A stretch of DNA of 64,000 nt, from NCBI GenBank assembly GCA_963575745.1, contig CAUYUJ010018460.1, forward strand, positions 427,001 through 491,000, in the 5' to 3' direction. The notes under the pieces were generated by a model. That model was not told where the DNA came from. It ran no database searches and saw only the letters and a program-made list of their open reading frames with translations. A program made the translations under genes and the position numbers. Positions 22,605-32,883 of this stretch are shown in pieces. The DNA is from Prorocentrum cordatum. Taxonomy: Eukaryota; Sar; Dinophyceae; Prorocentrales; Prorocentraceae. The stretch's first letter is position 1; each line of letters opens with the position of its first letter.

Positions 22605-22830
22605 CTGATGCGGAGCTCAACACGCAGGCTGAAAGCGTAGGTCCGACGCGGTACACTCGCCAAACACGTGGAGCCAACACGCAGGCCGAAGCGTGGTCCA
22701 ATACGTGGCCAAGCACTCAACACGCAGGCTGAAGCGTGGTCCAATACGTGGAGCCAACACGCAACGTATTGACTCGGACGTCTTGAACACGGGACGTGTT
22801 GCGTTTCGAAACGGGCGCAACGAGGCAGCC
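22605..22830. repeat. Dispersed repeat of ACACG/CGTGT words
   Basis: GCGGAGCTCAACACG through GTGTTGCGTTTC aligns with blocks at about 11570-11720 and 12695-12850. A weaker relative lies at 13020-13110. Confidence 0.6.
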
Positions 22831-22944
22831 AAGGTGAAAACGCCTCCACATTGCATGAAGCATGCGCGTTCATATCTCTATCTGCATCTATGGGCGACTT
22901 CGGAACCCCTGCACCCAAAAACGTGTTGCATCTCCTGGAGGCGT

Positions 22945-23105
22945 TTCTGTTTCACTTCCGCCGCCCTTCCGCCGGCCTTCCGCCGGCCTCCGCCGGCGGA
23001 GGCGGCCTCGCTTCACTTCCGCCGACCTTCCGCCGTCCTTCCGCCGCGGAGGAGATGACAATCCCTTGTACCCTCAAAGGCAAGTCCTTGTTTGGAACGC
23101 CCGAT
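22945..23105. repeat. Dispersed repeat (CTTCCGCCGACC type), copy 2
   Basis: Aligns with 2055-2225. Confidence 0.5.
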
Positions 23106-23450
23106 GTGCACATGCATATGTCAGTTGTGTACATGTGAGGACATGAACATATGTCGGGAGAGCATTTCTGGTAAATCATAAAGCTGTCGTAGGCACTCCA
23201 CGTGCACACGGTATCGCCTTCCAAATGCACCCCAGCGGGGTCGCTGATCGACGTCCTAAGATAACCGACTGTATCTGGCGAAAAGCACGCCGATCAGCAA
23301 CACCGACCGGGGACAGCACCGGCACACTGGAAAACCAATGTCGAGTGAACCCGTGCAGAGTTCCTCAGTCGACTCGTCTGGGTGGGCGCTCTATCAGTGC
23401 CGGAATGAACGTTCGGAGCTATACGCGGATATCTTCGGTCGGCGCTGAGC
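23106..23450. other. No gene recognised
   Basis: Unassigned. Confidence 0.35.
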
Positions 23451-23453
23451 CTT

Positions 23454-23644
23454 CCCAGACATGCGACGTCCTGATTTTCTCAGCACGGGGTCCCCAAAGT
23501 CCCGACCCGTTCCCCGGAACCATTTTTAAAATATCCTGAGTCGTCGTTTGACGGTCCCGAGGCCCGGCGAGGGCCCCGCGAGGTGGAAGTTGGCCCAAAA
23601 ACCTTCCGTCCTGATTTGATTTCTACGACGCGATCCTGTCTGGG
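23454..23644 (-). mobile_element. MITE-like element, family B, copy 3
   Basis: 191 bp from CCCAGACATGCGACGTCC to GCGATCCTGTCTGGG, in the opposite orientation to the copies at 711 and 58106. Confidence 0.6.
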
Positions 23645-23715
23645 TTCCCCTCTCTCCTGAACGCCGCTGATGCCGTCTCTCGGGGGCACACGGTTTCCCC
23701 CGGGACCGTAGGCGA

Positions 23716-23763
23716 CCCGAGGAGGAGGAGGAGGAGGAGGAGGAGGAGGAGGAGGAGGAGGAT
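23716..23763. repeat. (GGA)n tract
   Basis: Pure GGA triplets. Confidence 0.95.
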
Positions 23764-24185
23764 CGCAGTGTAGCGCTAATGACCTTGAGGGTAGGCATGA
23801 CCCTGTCATTCGGATGGGGCACATAGGCTCGCCCATCCTTGATGCGGTGCTCGTGAAGGTTGGGATGACAAACCTTTGTGGTCCCAGAGCCTGCGCGGGG
23901 ACTGGTCAAGGCACCGTGTAATGGTGGGTGGTACATGTGGTTGACATACCCGAGACAGCCATCTCTGTTCGACGCATTCGGTTAGGCGGTGGGGGCTTCG
24001 CGACAAATCACGTCGCCGCCTACCCAGCAATTGATGAGGCGTGAACCGTGTCACATCGCCTGGTCGGAAAATGCACTGGCATCCCCCAGAATAGCGTCAG
24101 ACGCAGACTCCCTAGCCATGTAGGGAGGTCCTGTGGAAGCTCACCGGGTGCCACAAGGTCAAGGCGGCTTGCTACCCCTAGCCAG
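23764..24185. other. No gene recognised
   Basis: Unassigned. Confidence 0.35.
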
Positions 24186-24189
24186 TGCA

Positions 24190-24630
24190 CCTGTGAGCGG
24201 TCCAGCTAGGGAATGCGATGAGTATGCCTGAGGGGGGGGCACGATTTGTCCGCCCCACCGGTCGCAACAACCTAGAACCACAGCGTGCGACAGCGGGCGA
24301 GTGACAGAGTCCGAATCGCTCTTTGCTGCCACGAGGTCGAAGCAACAGCAGGACACCGGCGAGCTGCCCAGCTAGCCGATGTTCTGCAGGTGCCCCCAAT
24401 GGGGCGCGAATTGTCCGCCCCACGGGGCGCAGCCGCAGTGCACTGGTGAGCTGTCCAGCTAACCGGTGTCCTGCGGGTGCCCTGGGGGGGCACGATTTGT
24501 TCGCCCCACGGAGCGCTGCCGCAGTGCACCGGTGAGCTGTCCAGCTAACCGGTGTTCGTTGCCTGAGTGGGGGGCGCGATTTGTCCTCCCCACCAGCCGC
24601 AACAACCTAGCGTGCGGCAGAGGGTGATTA
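24190..24630. repeat. 86-bp tandem repeat, about four units
   Basis: The word GTCCAGCTAACCGGTGT and relatives recur at about 24198, 24364, 24451 and 24537. The last two spacings are 87 and 86 bp. Each unit ends in a CACGATTTGTTCGCCCCAC-type block. Confidence 0.75.
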
Positions 24631-24741
24631 CGGATATGCCGGCACGCCCCAACCTAGCGATCGCGGCTGGGCCGTGACGCCCAAATCATTGGACACCTCT
24701 CTGGTGCCTTTGCCCGCAGGGAGTAATGCGCCACAGAGCCG

Positions 24742-24908
24742 CGGAGGAGGAGGAGGAGGTTGAGGAGGAGGTGGGAGGAGGAGAAGGAGGAGGAGGAGGA
24801 GGAGGAGGAGGAGGCGGGGGAAGAGGAGGGGGAGGAGGAGGAGGGAGGAGAAGGAGGAGGGAGAGGAGGAGGAGGAGGAGGAGGAGGAGGAGGAGGAGGA
24901 GGAGGACG
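24742..24908. repeat. (GGA)n array
   Basis: Near-pure purine triplets. Confidence 0.95.
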
Positions 24909-25073
24909 GGTCGCCAAAGCCCTTCGGAGAAACCCTCCACTCGGGGGTGGGCACCAACCCCTTCAGCAACGCCCCCCTTGCGTGTGAACACGGCCCGGGA
25001 CCAGCCCTGCCGGGCGCAGGCCCACGCGAGAGTCGCACACGCAACGGCAAATTCGCGGACCGTCTCGGCAGGG

Positions 25074-25098
25074 TGATCATCATCACCATCGTCATCAC

Positions 25099-25166
<68 letters not shown>

Positions 25167-25191
25167 GCATCAGCATCAGCATCATCATCAT

Positions 25192-25224
<33 letters not shown>

Positions 25225-25342
25225 TGTCATCATCATTGTCATCATCATTGTCATCATCATCATCATCATCACCATCATCACCACCATCACCATCACCATC
25301 ACCATCATCATGATCATGATCATGATCATGATCATGATCATT

Positions 25343-25394
<52 letters not shown>

Positions 25395-25440
25395 CCATCA
25401 CCATCATCAGCGTCATCAACATCATCAACATCATCATCAC
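25074..25440. repeat. (ATC)n array
   Basis: Long CAT triplet array with a GATCAT sub-block near 25310-25340. Confidence 0.95.
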
Positions 25441-25538
25441 GTTCTGTCAAATTCCGAGCCTCAGCCGTTCCTGCCGCCACTTCTGCTTCGAAGGCGCCGA
25501 GCTTTCAGCCCTGCTGCCCGCCACCAACGGCGCCAGGG

Positions 25539-25678
25539 TTAGGTCGGGCATGTCCTCCTACAGGCGGATTTTGAAGAGAATCAAAACGGTCCAAAACAAA
25601 CATACTCAAAAAATCGTTCCTCACCTATTCTTTGACTACTTTTGAATATGCCTTCTGTAGAGGGACATGTCCGCCTTA
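25539..25678. mobile_element. MITE family A, copy 2
   Basis: 140 bp. Starts TTAGGTCGGGCATGTCC, ends GGACATGTCCGCCTTA. Flanked by GCGCCAGGG (25530-25538) and GTGCCAGGC (25679-25687), 7 of 9 identical. Non-coding. Confidence 0.7.
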
Positions 25679-26050
25679 GTGCCAGGCATGCGGCCGCGCC
25701 GCCCGCCCGCCTTGTCCGCCGTCCACGCCAGGCCGTCCTCGACGCCCGCGTCCACGGCCTCCGCTGGCGGCGGCGGCGGCGACCGACCACGACGACGACC
25801 ACTACGGTCGAGAACGCTTGCGTAGCGTGTCACGGCGGTGGCCCCGGCGACACGCTGTGCCCCGCGAGCGGACAGCGCGTCGCTCCGCGCCGCGGGGCGG
25901 GGAGGCCAGGAAAAGCTCAGGACGCGGACGCTCGAGTGCTGGGGCTCCGTCGGCCAGTCGCGCCGCAGCGTGGACACCAGAACCAGCGTGTCGCGGCACG
26001 CTGAGCAAACGTTCCCGACCGTGCGCCGGCCACGACGAGACGACGAGGAT

Positions 26051-26765
26051 CGGAGGCGGCCGGACGGCGAGCACGGCGCGCCACCGAGGAGTCCTCGTGG
26101 GGCTCGGTGCGCCGCGGAGCTGGAGCAACCGCCCGCGCTCAATGCACACATGTGGTCTGGAGGCGGCTGGGGGTTCTTCGGGCCGAGCGAAAGGGGGGGA
26201 TAGCAAAGGGGGGGGTTGAGAATCAGCTCACGTAGCTGATTTTCCCAGCGCCTCCCGGCGCCGGAGGCGGCCATGTATCGAGGCATGGGCCCCTCGAAGG
26301 GGCCGAAACCAGCTGCATGCAGCAGACTTCGTAACACCCCCTTTCCCAACCCCCCCCTTTCGTCCGGCCCGAGTTCTGAACCGGTCGGGGCCCAAGAGAA
26401 TCGGTCAGGAGGGACGGATGACGCCACCTTCGGTCCACATCAATCCCCGGACCCCTCCCGGGGCCCACCTGGTGCAGTTCTTCCCACACAGGGAAGCGAG
26501 CGGCCGCTGGAGGCCGAGAAGACAGAAACCAAAACGTCCCGAGCGCAGAGCCTCGAAGCTGCTGGCCCTCGTCCTCCTCCTCCTCCTCCTCCTCCTCCTC
26601 CTCTTCCTCCTCCTCCTCCTCCTCCTCCTCCTCCTCCTCTTCCTCCTCATCTTTTTGCTGCTGGCCGGAACCAGTGCTGGGCCACCTTCGACCCCCCGAC
26701 GGCTGCAAGACGAGGCCCCTCCCTCTCTCGGGCGGGTGGCAGTGGGGGGTGGCCCAAACTGGGGG
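26051..26765 (+). repeat. Diverged segmental repeat, copy 1 (partner 48882-49340)
   Basis: Shares in order GACGGCGAGCACGGCGCGCC, a GAGAATCGGTCAGGAGGG block and a GGCCGGAACCAGTG-type block with 48882-49340. Here a (CCT)n array (26573-26650) sits inside; the partner instead has (GGA)n at 49028-49095. Confidence 0.6.
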
Positions 26766-26869
26766 GTCAAGAAAAGCCACCAGAATAAGCCCCTTAGAGC
26801 CCTAAAGGGCCCCATTTAGGACCCTGTCCTTCACCCCCTCTATAGGTCACCCCCCATTACTCGAGAAGG

Positions 26870-27090
26870 GATCGACCGTCCCGGCATTCCTATAGTCCTA
26901 CCACGAAGTGTTCTTAGAACCCCAAAATGTTCTTAGAGCAAAAACAATGTTCTTAGAACAAAAACCCGATGTGATAAAACAAAACAAACTCCGCCAGAAA
27001 GGTTCTCAGAACATTTCGTGGAAACCACAAAACGTCCTTAGAACATTGTTATGTAGGGCTATGGGCACGCTGGGACGCTTCGCCACTGCT
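26870..27090. repeat. Dispersed repeat with AGAAC motifs, copy 2
   Basis: Both ends match 1258-1680, but without the foldback insert. TTCTTAGAAC words recur at about 30-bp steps. Confidence 0.5.
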
Positions 27091-27237
27091 TGAATTACCG
27101 CCCGCCCGACTCTCTGGGCCCCCTCCCCGCTGCACCCGCGATCTCCCCCCCCTCCCCCCCCCATTCCGCCGTGCGCCACCCCGTGCCTGCCCCCCTCCGC
27201 AACCTGCGCGATGGCCGCCGGCCACAGCTCCTCGAGG

Positions 27238-27626
27238 TCCCCCCTCGCCCTCCTCCTCCCCCCTCATCCTGCGTAGCCCTCCTCCTCCTCTTCCTCCTCC
27301 TCCTTATCCTCCTTATCCTCCTTATCCTCCTTGTCCTGCTTATCCTCCTTATCCTCATTTCCGTCGCCGTCCTCTTCCTTTTCCTCCTCCTCCTTCTCGC
27401 CGGTTCTTCGTCCTTGACCTCCTCCTCGACATAATTATCTTCTCCTCCTCCTCTTCTTCCTCCTCCTCCTCATCATCATCTCCTCCTCATCTACCCTCGG
27501 CTCCTTCCTGCACCCTTCTCTTCCTCCTCCTGCTCCTCCTCCTCCTCCTCCTCCTCCTCCTCTCCCTCACCCTCCTCCTCCCCCCTCCTCCGGCGTAGCC
27601 CTCCTTCTTCGCCTCCTCCTCCTCCT

Positions 27627-27659
<33 letters not shown>

Positions 27660-27769
27660 CCTCCTCCTCTCCACCTCCTCCACCTCCGAGGGACTTCCCC
27701 TCCTCGTCCTCCCTCTCCTCCTCCTCCTCCTCCTCCTCCTCCTCCTCCTCCTACTCCTCCTCCTCCCCA
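27238..27769. repeat. Long (CCT)n/(CTT)n pyrimidine array
   Basis: About 530 bp of CCT, CTT and related triplets, ending directly at the relic spliced leader. It would supply the polypyrimidine tract for trans-splicing. Confidence 0.95.
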
Positions 27770-27806
27770 TCCGTAGCCATGTTGACTCAAGCCATTTTGG
27801 CTCAAG
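27770..27806 (+). other. Relic tandem dinoflagellate spliced leader (DinoSL)
   Basis: 27770-27791 matches the 22-nt DinoSL at 20 of 22 positions (TCCGTAGCCAT, then GTTGACTCAAG). 27792-27806 is a perfect CCATTTTGGCTCAAG, the leader truncated after its internal GTAG. This full-plus-truncated arrangement is the published signature of an mRNA that was trans-spliced, reverse-transcribed, reinserted, trans-spliced again at the internal AG and retroposed again. One of the two substitutions creates the ATG at 27779-27781. Confidence 0.9.
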
Positions 27807-28757
27807 CCGTCCACAGCGGGCGAAAGCCCTTGGTCAAGTCGGCAAGCTGCCGCCCAAAGGCCCCTGGCGTCGTCAGCGGCGCTGGAGCTCAGTCGGACTG
27901 GTGCAGTTGGGGATCGTCGCAGTGGGAGGTGGCTACGGAGCCCGCACCCAGTGTCTGGCGAGACATGGGGAGCGGTGCAGCTGGCAGGCGTCAGCGGCGG
28001 GTGAGGGCGGTAGCTGCAACAGACAATCTCGTGAGGAGGCCCACCAGCGAGGAGGCAGCGCTGACAGAGCGGCTGGAGGAGCTCAGGGCGGCGCTCGGCA
28101 ACGACTCTGAGCTCTCGGCGCGGCTCCTGCTCGTGGGCCCGCCCCTGCGGCCGCGCTGTCAGGCCCCCTCCCGTCCGTGCTGCAGGTGGCGAGGCGCAAC
28201 GCGGCCTCGCACGTCGTCGATGTCCCTGCGACCGCCTTGACTGAGGCATCAAAGACCGAGCTGAACTCCATCCCAAGACGCTCCAAGGCTGTGGTGCCAG
28301 CAGCGGGGGTCGCGTGCAGCAAGAGGCGGTGCGGGCGGAGCAGTCGCTGCGAGCCGACACGGTGGAGCTCGTGCCCGTCGCAGGCGCTGTCGTCTCCGTG
28401 ATGGGGCACGTCGGCGTTCGGTGCACGTTCGGCGCCCTGGCGTTTTCGGGCGTCATGGATCCCTCCTAGGCGCTGTGCTGGTGGCCGCCTGCCGCGGGCG
28501 GCGGCGCCGTGAGGGCCCCTACGGGGGACGACTGCCCTGCAACAGCTGACGTCGCAGGCGCCGCCGCCGAAGAGAATGTGGACGCTGGTGCCGACTCCCA
28601 GTTCGATGCCGAGGCCACGCTCGACTCGTCGACCGACGACGTGCCCGACACGAAGTCCGATGCCGAGTCCAACACATTCTCGCGGTTCCCTTTCGCGTTC
28701 GCGGCGGCACAGGCCCTGTCTCGCCAGGAGGCCCCCTCCGAGGCTGCCGCGCCAGCC
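27779..28757 (+). pseudogene. Retroposed copy of an unidentified gene, decayed
   Basis: Coding-like sequence starts in the relic leader (MLTQAILAQAV...). It runs through a Glu/Leu-rich stretch (EEAALTERLEELRAALG, about 28052-28100), changes frame near 28100-28150 (PSVLQVARRNAASHVVDV), then changes again near 28310 (QEAVRAEQSLRADTVELVPV). It meets an in-frame TAG at 28467-28469 and stays open in that frame as acidic sequence (ENVDAGADSQFDAEATLD) until an R3 element at 28758 cuts it off. At least two frameshifts and one stop argue for a pseudogene, although introns could explain the frame changes. No intron signal is obvious, as expected for a processed copy. The family is not recognised. Confidence 0.55.
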
Positions 28758-28915
28758 CTGAGATCTGACGTCTCCCGAACTTCAAACATGGTGGAAAATC
28801 ACGACCGGAGCCCTGGACTCCATCTTTCTGCCTCGCTCTTGGGGCCGGATCGATCTGTGAGGGCCCCGGGCCCCGACGCCGGGCGAAAAAGCGCCCGGTG
28901 CGAAAACGTGGCAAC
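28758..28915. mobile_element. R3 family element, copy 2 (right end unclear)
   Basis: Starts CCCTGAGATCTGACG and contains CTCCATCTTTCTGC and GGGCCCCGACG-type blocks shared with the copies near 45430 and 45849. It truncates the retroposed gene on its left. Confidence 0.4.
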
Positions 28916-29575
28916 GCCAGGATCGCGGGAAGCGTCGGTGGCCTCTTCCGGCGGGAGGTGGGAGGAGCGCTCTATACGGCGACGCGGAACACTCCGGCGC
29001 CAGGGCCCACCTTCGGGGTGGTGGCAGCCGGCGGGCAGAGCGACGCGGCGCCGGTCTCGCCCAAGGGGCGCGGCGCACGCCCGCCGCGAGCTCCTGGGCG
29101 AGCAGGCGCGGCGCCCGCGGGCAGAGCGGGGCAGCCACGGGCAGGGGCGCCGGAGGGCCCAGGTGCGCAGCCCCCTTCTCCTCCGACCCCAGACCCTCAT
29201 GATCGTCGATGCTTTTCAAGCATATTTAGATGTTTTAAAGATGCCTCTCTAAAAACAAGAAAAGTTAGATATGTGCTACTAGGCGGGAGGGGCCGCCGCG
29301 GCGGCGCGATAAGCAGAGCGACGCCACCGGCCCGCAGCGGCGGCGACCTGCAGGGGCGCCGCCGGGGAGCGCGACCGGAGGCCGGGCGGCGCTGCTGCTG
29401 GGCTGCTGCCCGGCGGCGGCACGCGCCGTGCGCTATGGGGCCCGGCGGCCGCCGCGCGGCTCGCGAGGCAGCGGCCGCCGCCGGCACCGCGGCGGCTGCA
29501 GAGGAGGCCCCTGGAGGTCGTGGCCTCGATCGAGCCGCAGTCAGCAGCCACGTTCATGGCCCTTCCCCCTCCCCC
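28916..29575. other. No gene recognised; very GC-rich
   Basis: Long Arg/Ala/Pro-rich frames occur in several phases, consistent with composition alone. Confidence 0.35.
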
Positions 29576-29613
29576 TGCTTCCTCTCCTCCTCCTCCTCCT
29601 CCTCCTCCTCCTC

Positions 29614-29661
<48 letters not shown>

Positions 29662-29812
29662 CTCCTCGTCCTCGTCCGCCTCCTCCTCCTCCTCGTCCGC
29701 ACCCTCCTCCTCCTCCTCCTCCTCCTCCTCCTTCTCCTCCTCCTCCTCGTCCGCCTCCTCCTCCTCCTCTTCCTCCTCCGACTCCTCCTCCTCCTCCACC
29801 TCCTCCAACTAG
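29576..29812. repeat. (CCT)n/(CGT)n array
   Basis: CTC, CCT and CGT triplets over about 235 bp. Confidence 0.95.
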
Positions 29813-29837
29813 CCCTTACTGTGACAATTCGAACCGC

Positions 29838-30395
29838 TTATGGTTGCCCTGCATCTGGTCGGTCTGGAAAGCGGCGCGCTCGCTCGCCGACCGATGTATC
29901 GCCGCCGCCGTGGCGCACTTTGGGGCGCGTCGGCGTCGTCGCATCGTTCATACAGGTCGCTTCGCAATGCCCGAGGATTGAGAAGCGGGCGAATCACTTC
30001 CGAGAGACATGTGCGCAACGTCATGTGCAAGACAACCATTCGCGGCTTGAAATACTGCTTGTGGTTGCCCTGCACCTGGTCGGTCTGGAAAGCGGCGCAC
30101 TCGTTCCCCGACCAATGTACCGCCGTCGTCGTCGCGCACTTTGAGGCGCGCCGGCGTCGTCGCATCGTTCATGCGGATCGCTTCGCAGTGTCCGAGGAGT
30201 GAGAGGCGGGCGAACAACTTCCGAGAAACATGTGCGCAGCGTCATGTCCAGGGCAACCATTCGCGGTTTGAAGTACCGCTTGTGACTGACCCTCATCTGG
30301 TGGGTCTGGAAAGTGGCGCGCCCGCTCACCGACCGATGTATCGCCGTCGTCGTCGCACACTTTGAGGGTCGTCGGCGTCGTCGCATCGTTCATAC
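29838..30395. repeat. 221-bp tandem repeat, about 2.5 copies
   Basis: CTGGTCGGTCTGGAAAG-type starts recur at 222- and 221-bp spacing (anchors 29841, 30063, 30284). Each unit includes TCGTCGCATCGTTCAT and TTCCGAGA blocks. Confidence 0.85.
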
Positions 30396-30544
30396 AGGTC
30401 GTTCATGCAGGCAACGTTTTGGGAGGACGTCCTATGAGAAAAACGTTCATAAAGGTCGTCAATGAAATGCCAAGCGGCGTGATAATTTCGAAACGACGGC
30501 TTCGCTTGAGACTTCAACAAACAAACAAATTTGAACAATTTCGA

Positions 30545-30845
30545 AAGCTCCGGGTGCGATTTCGAGATGGCGCTCCCGCCCAAGCCTTCTTCCAGACAAG
30601 ATTTCGAAGCTTTTCTGGATCGCTTACGACATGGCGCTGCCGCCCAAGACTTCCTCCGCAGCAGAATTCGGAGCCTTCCGGATTCGATTTTGAAATGGCG
30701 CTCCCGCCCAGGACTTTTCGAATACTGGAGTTTGACACCCTTCTGTTCCGAAGTGACGCTCCCGCCCAGGAGTTCCTCGAACATACAAATCGGCATTTCT
30801 TCAGCTCGAATTCGCAGTGGCGCTCCCGCCTAGGACTTGTCTTGG
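30545..30845. repeat. About 63-bp tandem repeat with a GCGCTCCCGCCCAGGA core
   Basis: Five diverged units, each with TGGCGCTCCCGCCCA(A/G)GAC. The core is the inverse complement of that in the 41-bp arrays at 17600 and 39345. Confidence 0.75.
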
Positions 30846-30948
30846 TGGACGCACGAAGTGGGTCAAAACTTTCGTAACGCCGATGTAAGACTGCCAATTT
30901 TGTTTGCCGACTCGCCGCCGATTGTTCCTGCCATGGCCCAGAACTGAC

Positions 30949-31119
30949 CTCGCCGACGTCGCCTGGCCCAAACCAGTCGAAAGAAGCACGCGAGAGGCTT
31001 ATCACACCCCACCAGTAGTTCTCAGACGTGATTCCGAACCGCCAGAAGTGCAGGTTGTACAGAACCCACGTGGCGATTGACAACAGTTCCTGAGGGTTCA
31101 TGTGCAGGACGCGAGTGCT
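30949..31119 (-). CDS. Candidate exon of an unidentified Trp-rich protein
   Basis: On the minus strand a TAG/AG at 31122-31120 is followed by an open frame (STRVLHMNPQELLSIATWVL; YNLHFWRFGITSENYWWGVI; SLSRASFDWFGPGDVGE) ending at a possible donor GAG|GTCAGT (30949/30948). Beyond it the frame enters the 63-bp tandem array, which suggests that the array is intronic. The first ATG lies at 31101-31099. Composition is unlike the Arg/Pro-rich shadow frames. Two hydrophobic, Trp-rich stretches hint at membrane or lipid contact, but no family is recognised. Confidence 0.4.
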
Positions 31120-31590
31120 CTAAACCACAACTGTGTGACATTCGACTGTTCGAACGATTCTATGGTAGGGCTTGTGGATGTTACACGTCTGGAGCTCGCG
31201 TGGCCAAGTTCGGAGAGTTACGTACGGCCCCCCGCAGTGAATATTAGTCAGGCAAGGGCACGTGCTATCCAGACTGCTGGAACAAAACTTGCAGAGGACT
31301 CCACCCCACAAAAAAGGAGCCACTTTTGTGTCTGCCCCTTCCAGTGTGTTTGAGGCTTGCAGCGCAGGGGTCGCGCCCAAACGCCTTCCTCCATCTCCCA
31401 CCTGCCCTCCGCCCTCCTCCTGCTGCTGAGACCCTGAGACCCTGACGGCACGAATGTCATCCGACGTAGCCATCCTCTCCCGTCGGCCCTGGGGGGGTTA
31501 ATCAAAGTAATGATCCTGGAGCAGGTTGCCGCCGGCTGGGACGAAGCAATGAAGGACAGCAGACGCAAAAAAAGGAGAGCTCCTCCTCCT
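31120..31590. other. No gene recognised
   Basis: Unassigned sequence. Confidence 0.35.
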
Positions 31591-31634
31591 CCTCCTCCTC
31601 CTCCTCTTCTCCTTCTACTCCTCCTCCCTTCCCA
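31591..31634. repeat. (CTC)n tract
   Basis: Short CTC-rich run ending CCTTCCCAAG. Confidence 0.85.
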
Positions 31635-31754
31635 AGGCATCGGGCACTGTGTCGTTTCCGCGCGGGTACTGGGAGCTCTCGCACCTTCTTCCCAGCGGCC
31701 AGCCTCTTACTCAAGGCAGCCTTGCTGACGGCCTCGGGTACAATCAAAACGTGT

Positions 31755-31920
31755 ATTAAGGACGGGTGGCAAGGACGCACGACCGTTGGAAGCCAAAATG
31801 GGAATTGTGTTGGGCGGCGGGCGACGAGTGAAAACGGCAAAAGACAGGCCGCAGAGGTAAGGACACAGGGGTACCCTAGATGTAGACGCGCGTCCTTACT
31901 AGGCGCGTTGACTGTAGCTC
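31755..31920. repeat. Dispersed repeat (GGGCGGCGGGCGAC type), copy 1
   Basis: Aligns with 48475-48630 across TTGGGCGGCGGGCGAC, GTGAAAACGGCA and CGTTGACTGTA blocks. A protein-like frame here is therefore probably a repeat, not a gene. Confidence 0.6.
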
Positions 31921-32440
31921 GGCAACGGTGCAAGCTGACACCCTCCCCGATGCCCACAGTATTCTCCCCCGCAATAATGGCAATGGATGCCTAACAACTG
32001 ATGGCGATCACCACGCGTCTGAGCTTCGTGAGTCAACGCGTAGTCTTGATGTAAAAGCGGGGCGCGCTTCCGATACACAGATCTACGACACTGAACCAGC
32101 CTCCTTGTTTCGCTTTCCGAAACACAAGATGGGCTCCCGATGGGCGGTACCCTCAAGGGGGTGGCGCGAAAGGGGGTGGCCTGCTTTGAAGACGGAGGGG
32201 CTCCTGAGCGAGGAGAACAAGAATCGTGTTCGGGGGGAAGGGTTGGCAAGATGAAGGGCATGAGCGATAGCATCCGGATGCAATGGATAATACCTTCGTC
32301 CGCCTACGGGTAAGGAGATCCTCATTTCTCCCAGCCCCATCCTCCCAACCCGATAATCGTCCTCCTGACTTAGAAGCCAAGGGCCTTCTTACTGGCGGGC
32401 TTATAAGAAGCCGCCACGCCTTCTTAGACGCCGCGACCTT
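31921..32440. other. No gene recognised
   Basis: Moderate GC content with opposing short frames. Confidence 0.35.
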
Positions 32441-32445
32441 CTCTT

Positions 32446-32781
32446 GCTATCGCTCGGACGTCCATTCCCCGTGCATTGCTCGGTTTCGTGCTGGCATCTT
32501 TTCTCTTGCTCGATGACCGATGATCCAGTATTGTGGATGCCATGGCACTGGGCACTCTAACCTGCCTGACATTGAGTTACATATGTGTTTCATATGTTTG
32601 AACCATGTGTTAAACATGTTTTAATCATGTTCCCGACATGTTTAACACATGATTGAAACATCCTTTAGACATGCAACAATTATTTTGGCAGCATGCTTCC
32701 TCTCCATTGATCGACTTCCACAAATCCAATATGCTCCTCGATGGTTCCCGCCGAGAAACGAGCACACGTCCTAGCCGTGCC
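32446..32781. mobile_element. MITE-like element, family C, copy 3, with about 200-bp insert
   Basis: Left TATCGCTCGGACGTCC and right GCACACGTCCTAGCCGTGCC match the family ends, but the element is 336 bp instead of about 126. The extra AT-rich sequence (about 32515-32710) holds a hairpin: 32597-32618 pairs with 32637-32658 (core CATGTGTTAAACATG). Confidence 0.55.
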
Positions 32782-32835
32782 TCGTTCTGAGACGCCCGCC
32801 CCCCTCGCACCACCCCGGTGTGGGCCGCCGCCAGC

Positions 32836-32883
32836 CTCCTCCTCCTCCTCCTCCTCCTCCTCCTCCTCCTCCTCCTCCTCCAG
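32836..32883 (+). promoter_or_regulatory. (CTC)n microsatellite acting as splice-acceptor tract
   Basis: Pure CTC triplets end CTCCAG|GAG. The AG at 32882-32883 is the acceptor for the exon that follows. Confidence 0.5.

Noticed and set aside
31641-31857. Exon-like + frame ending at GCAGAG|GTAAGG
   Set aside because: Most of it (from 31755) aligns with another copy at 48475-48630 where the frame and donor are not kept, so it is a dispersed repeat.
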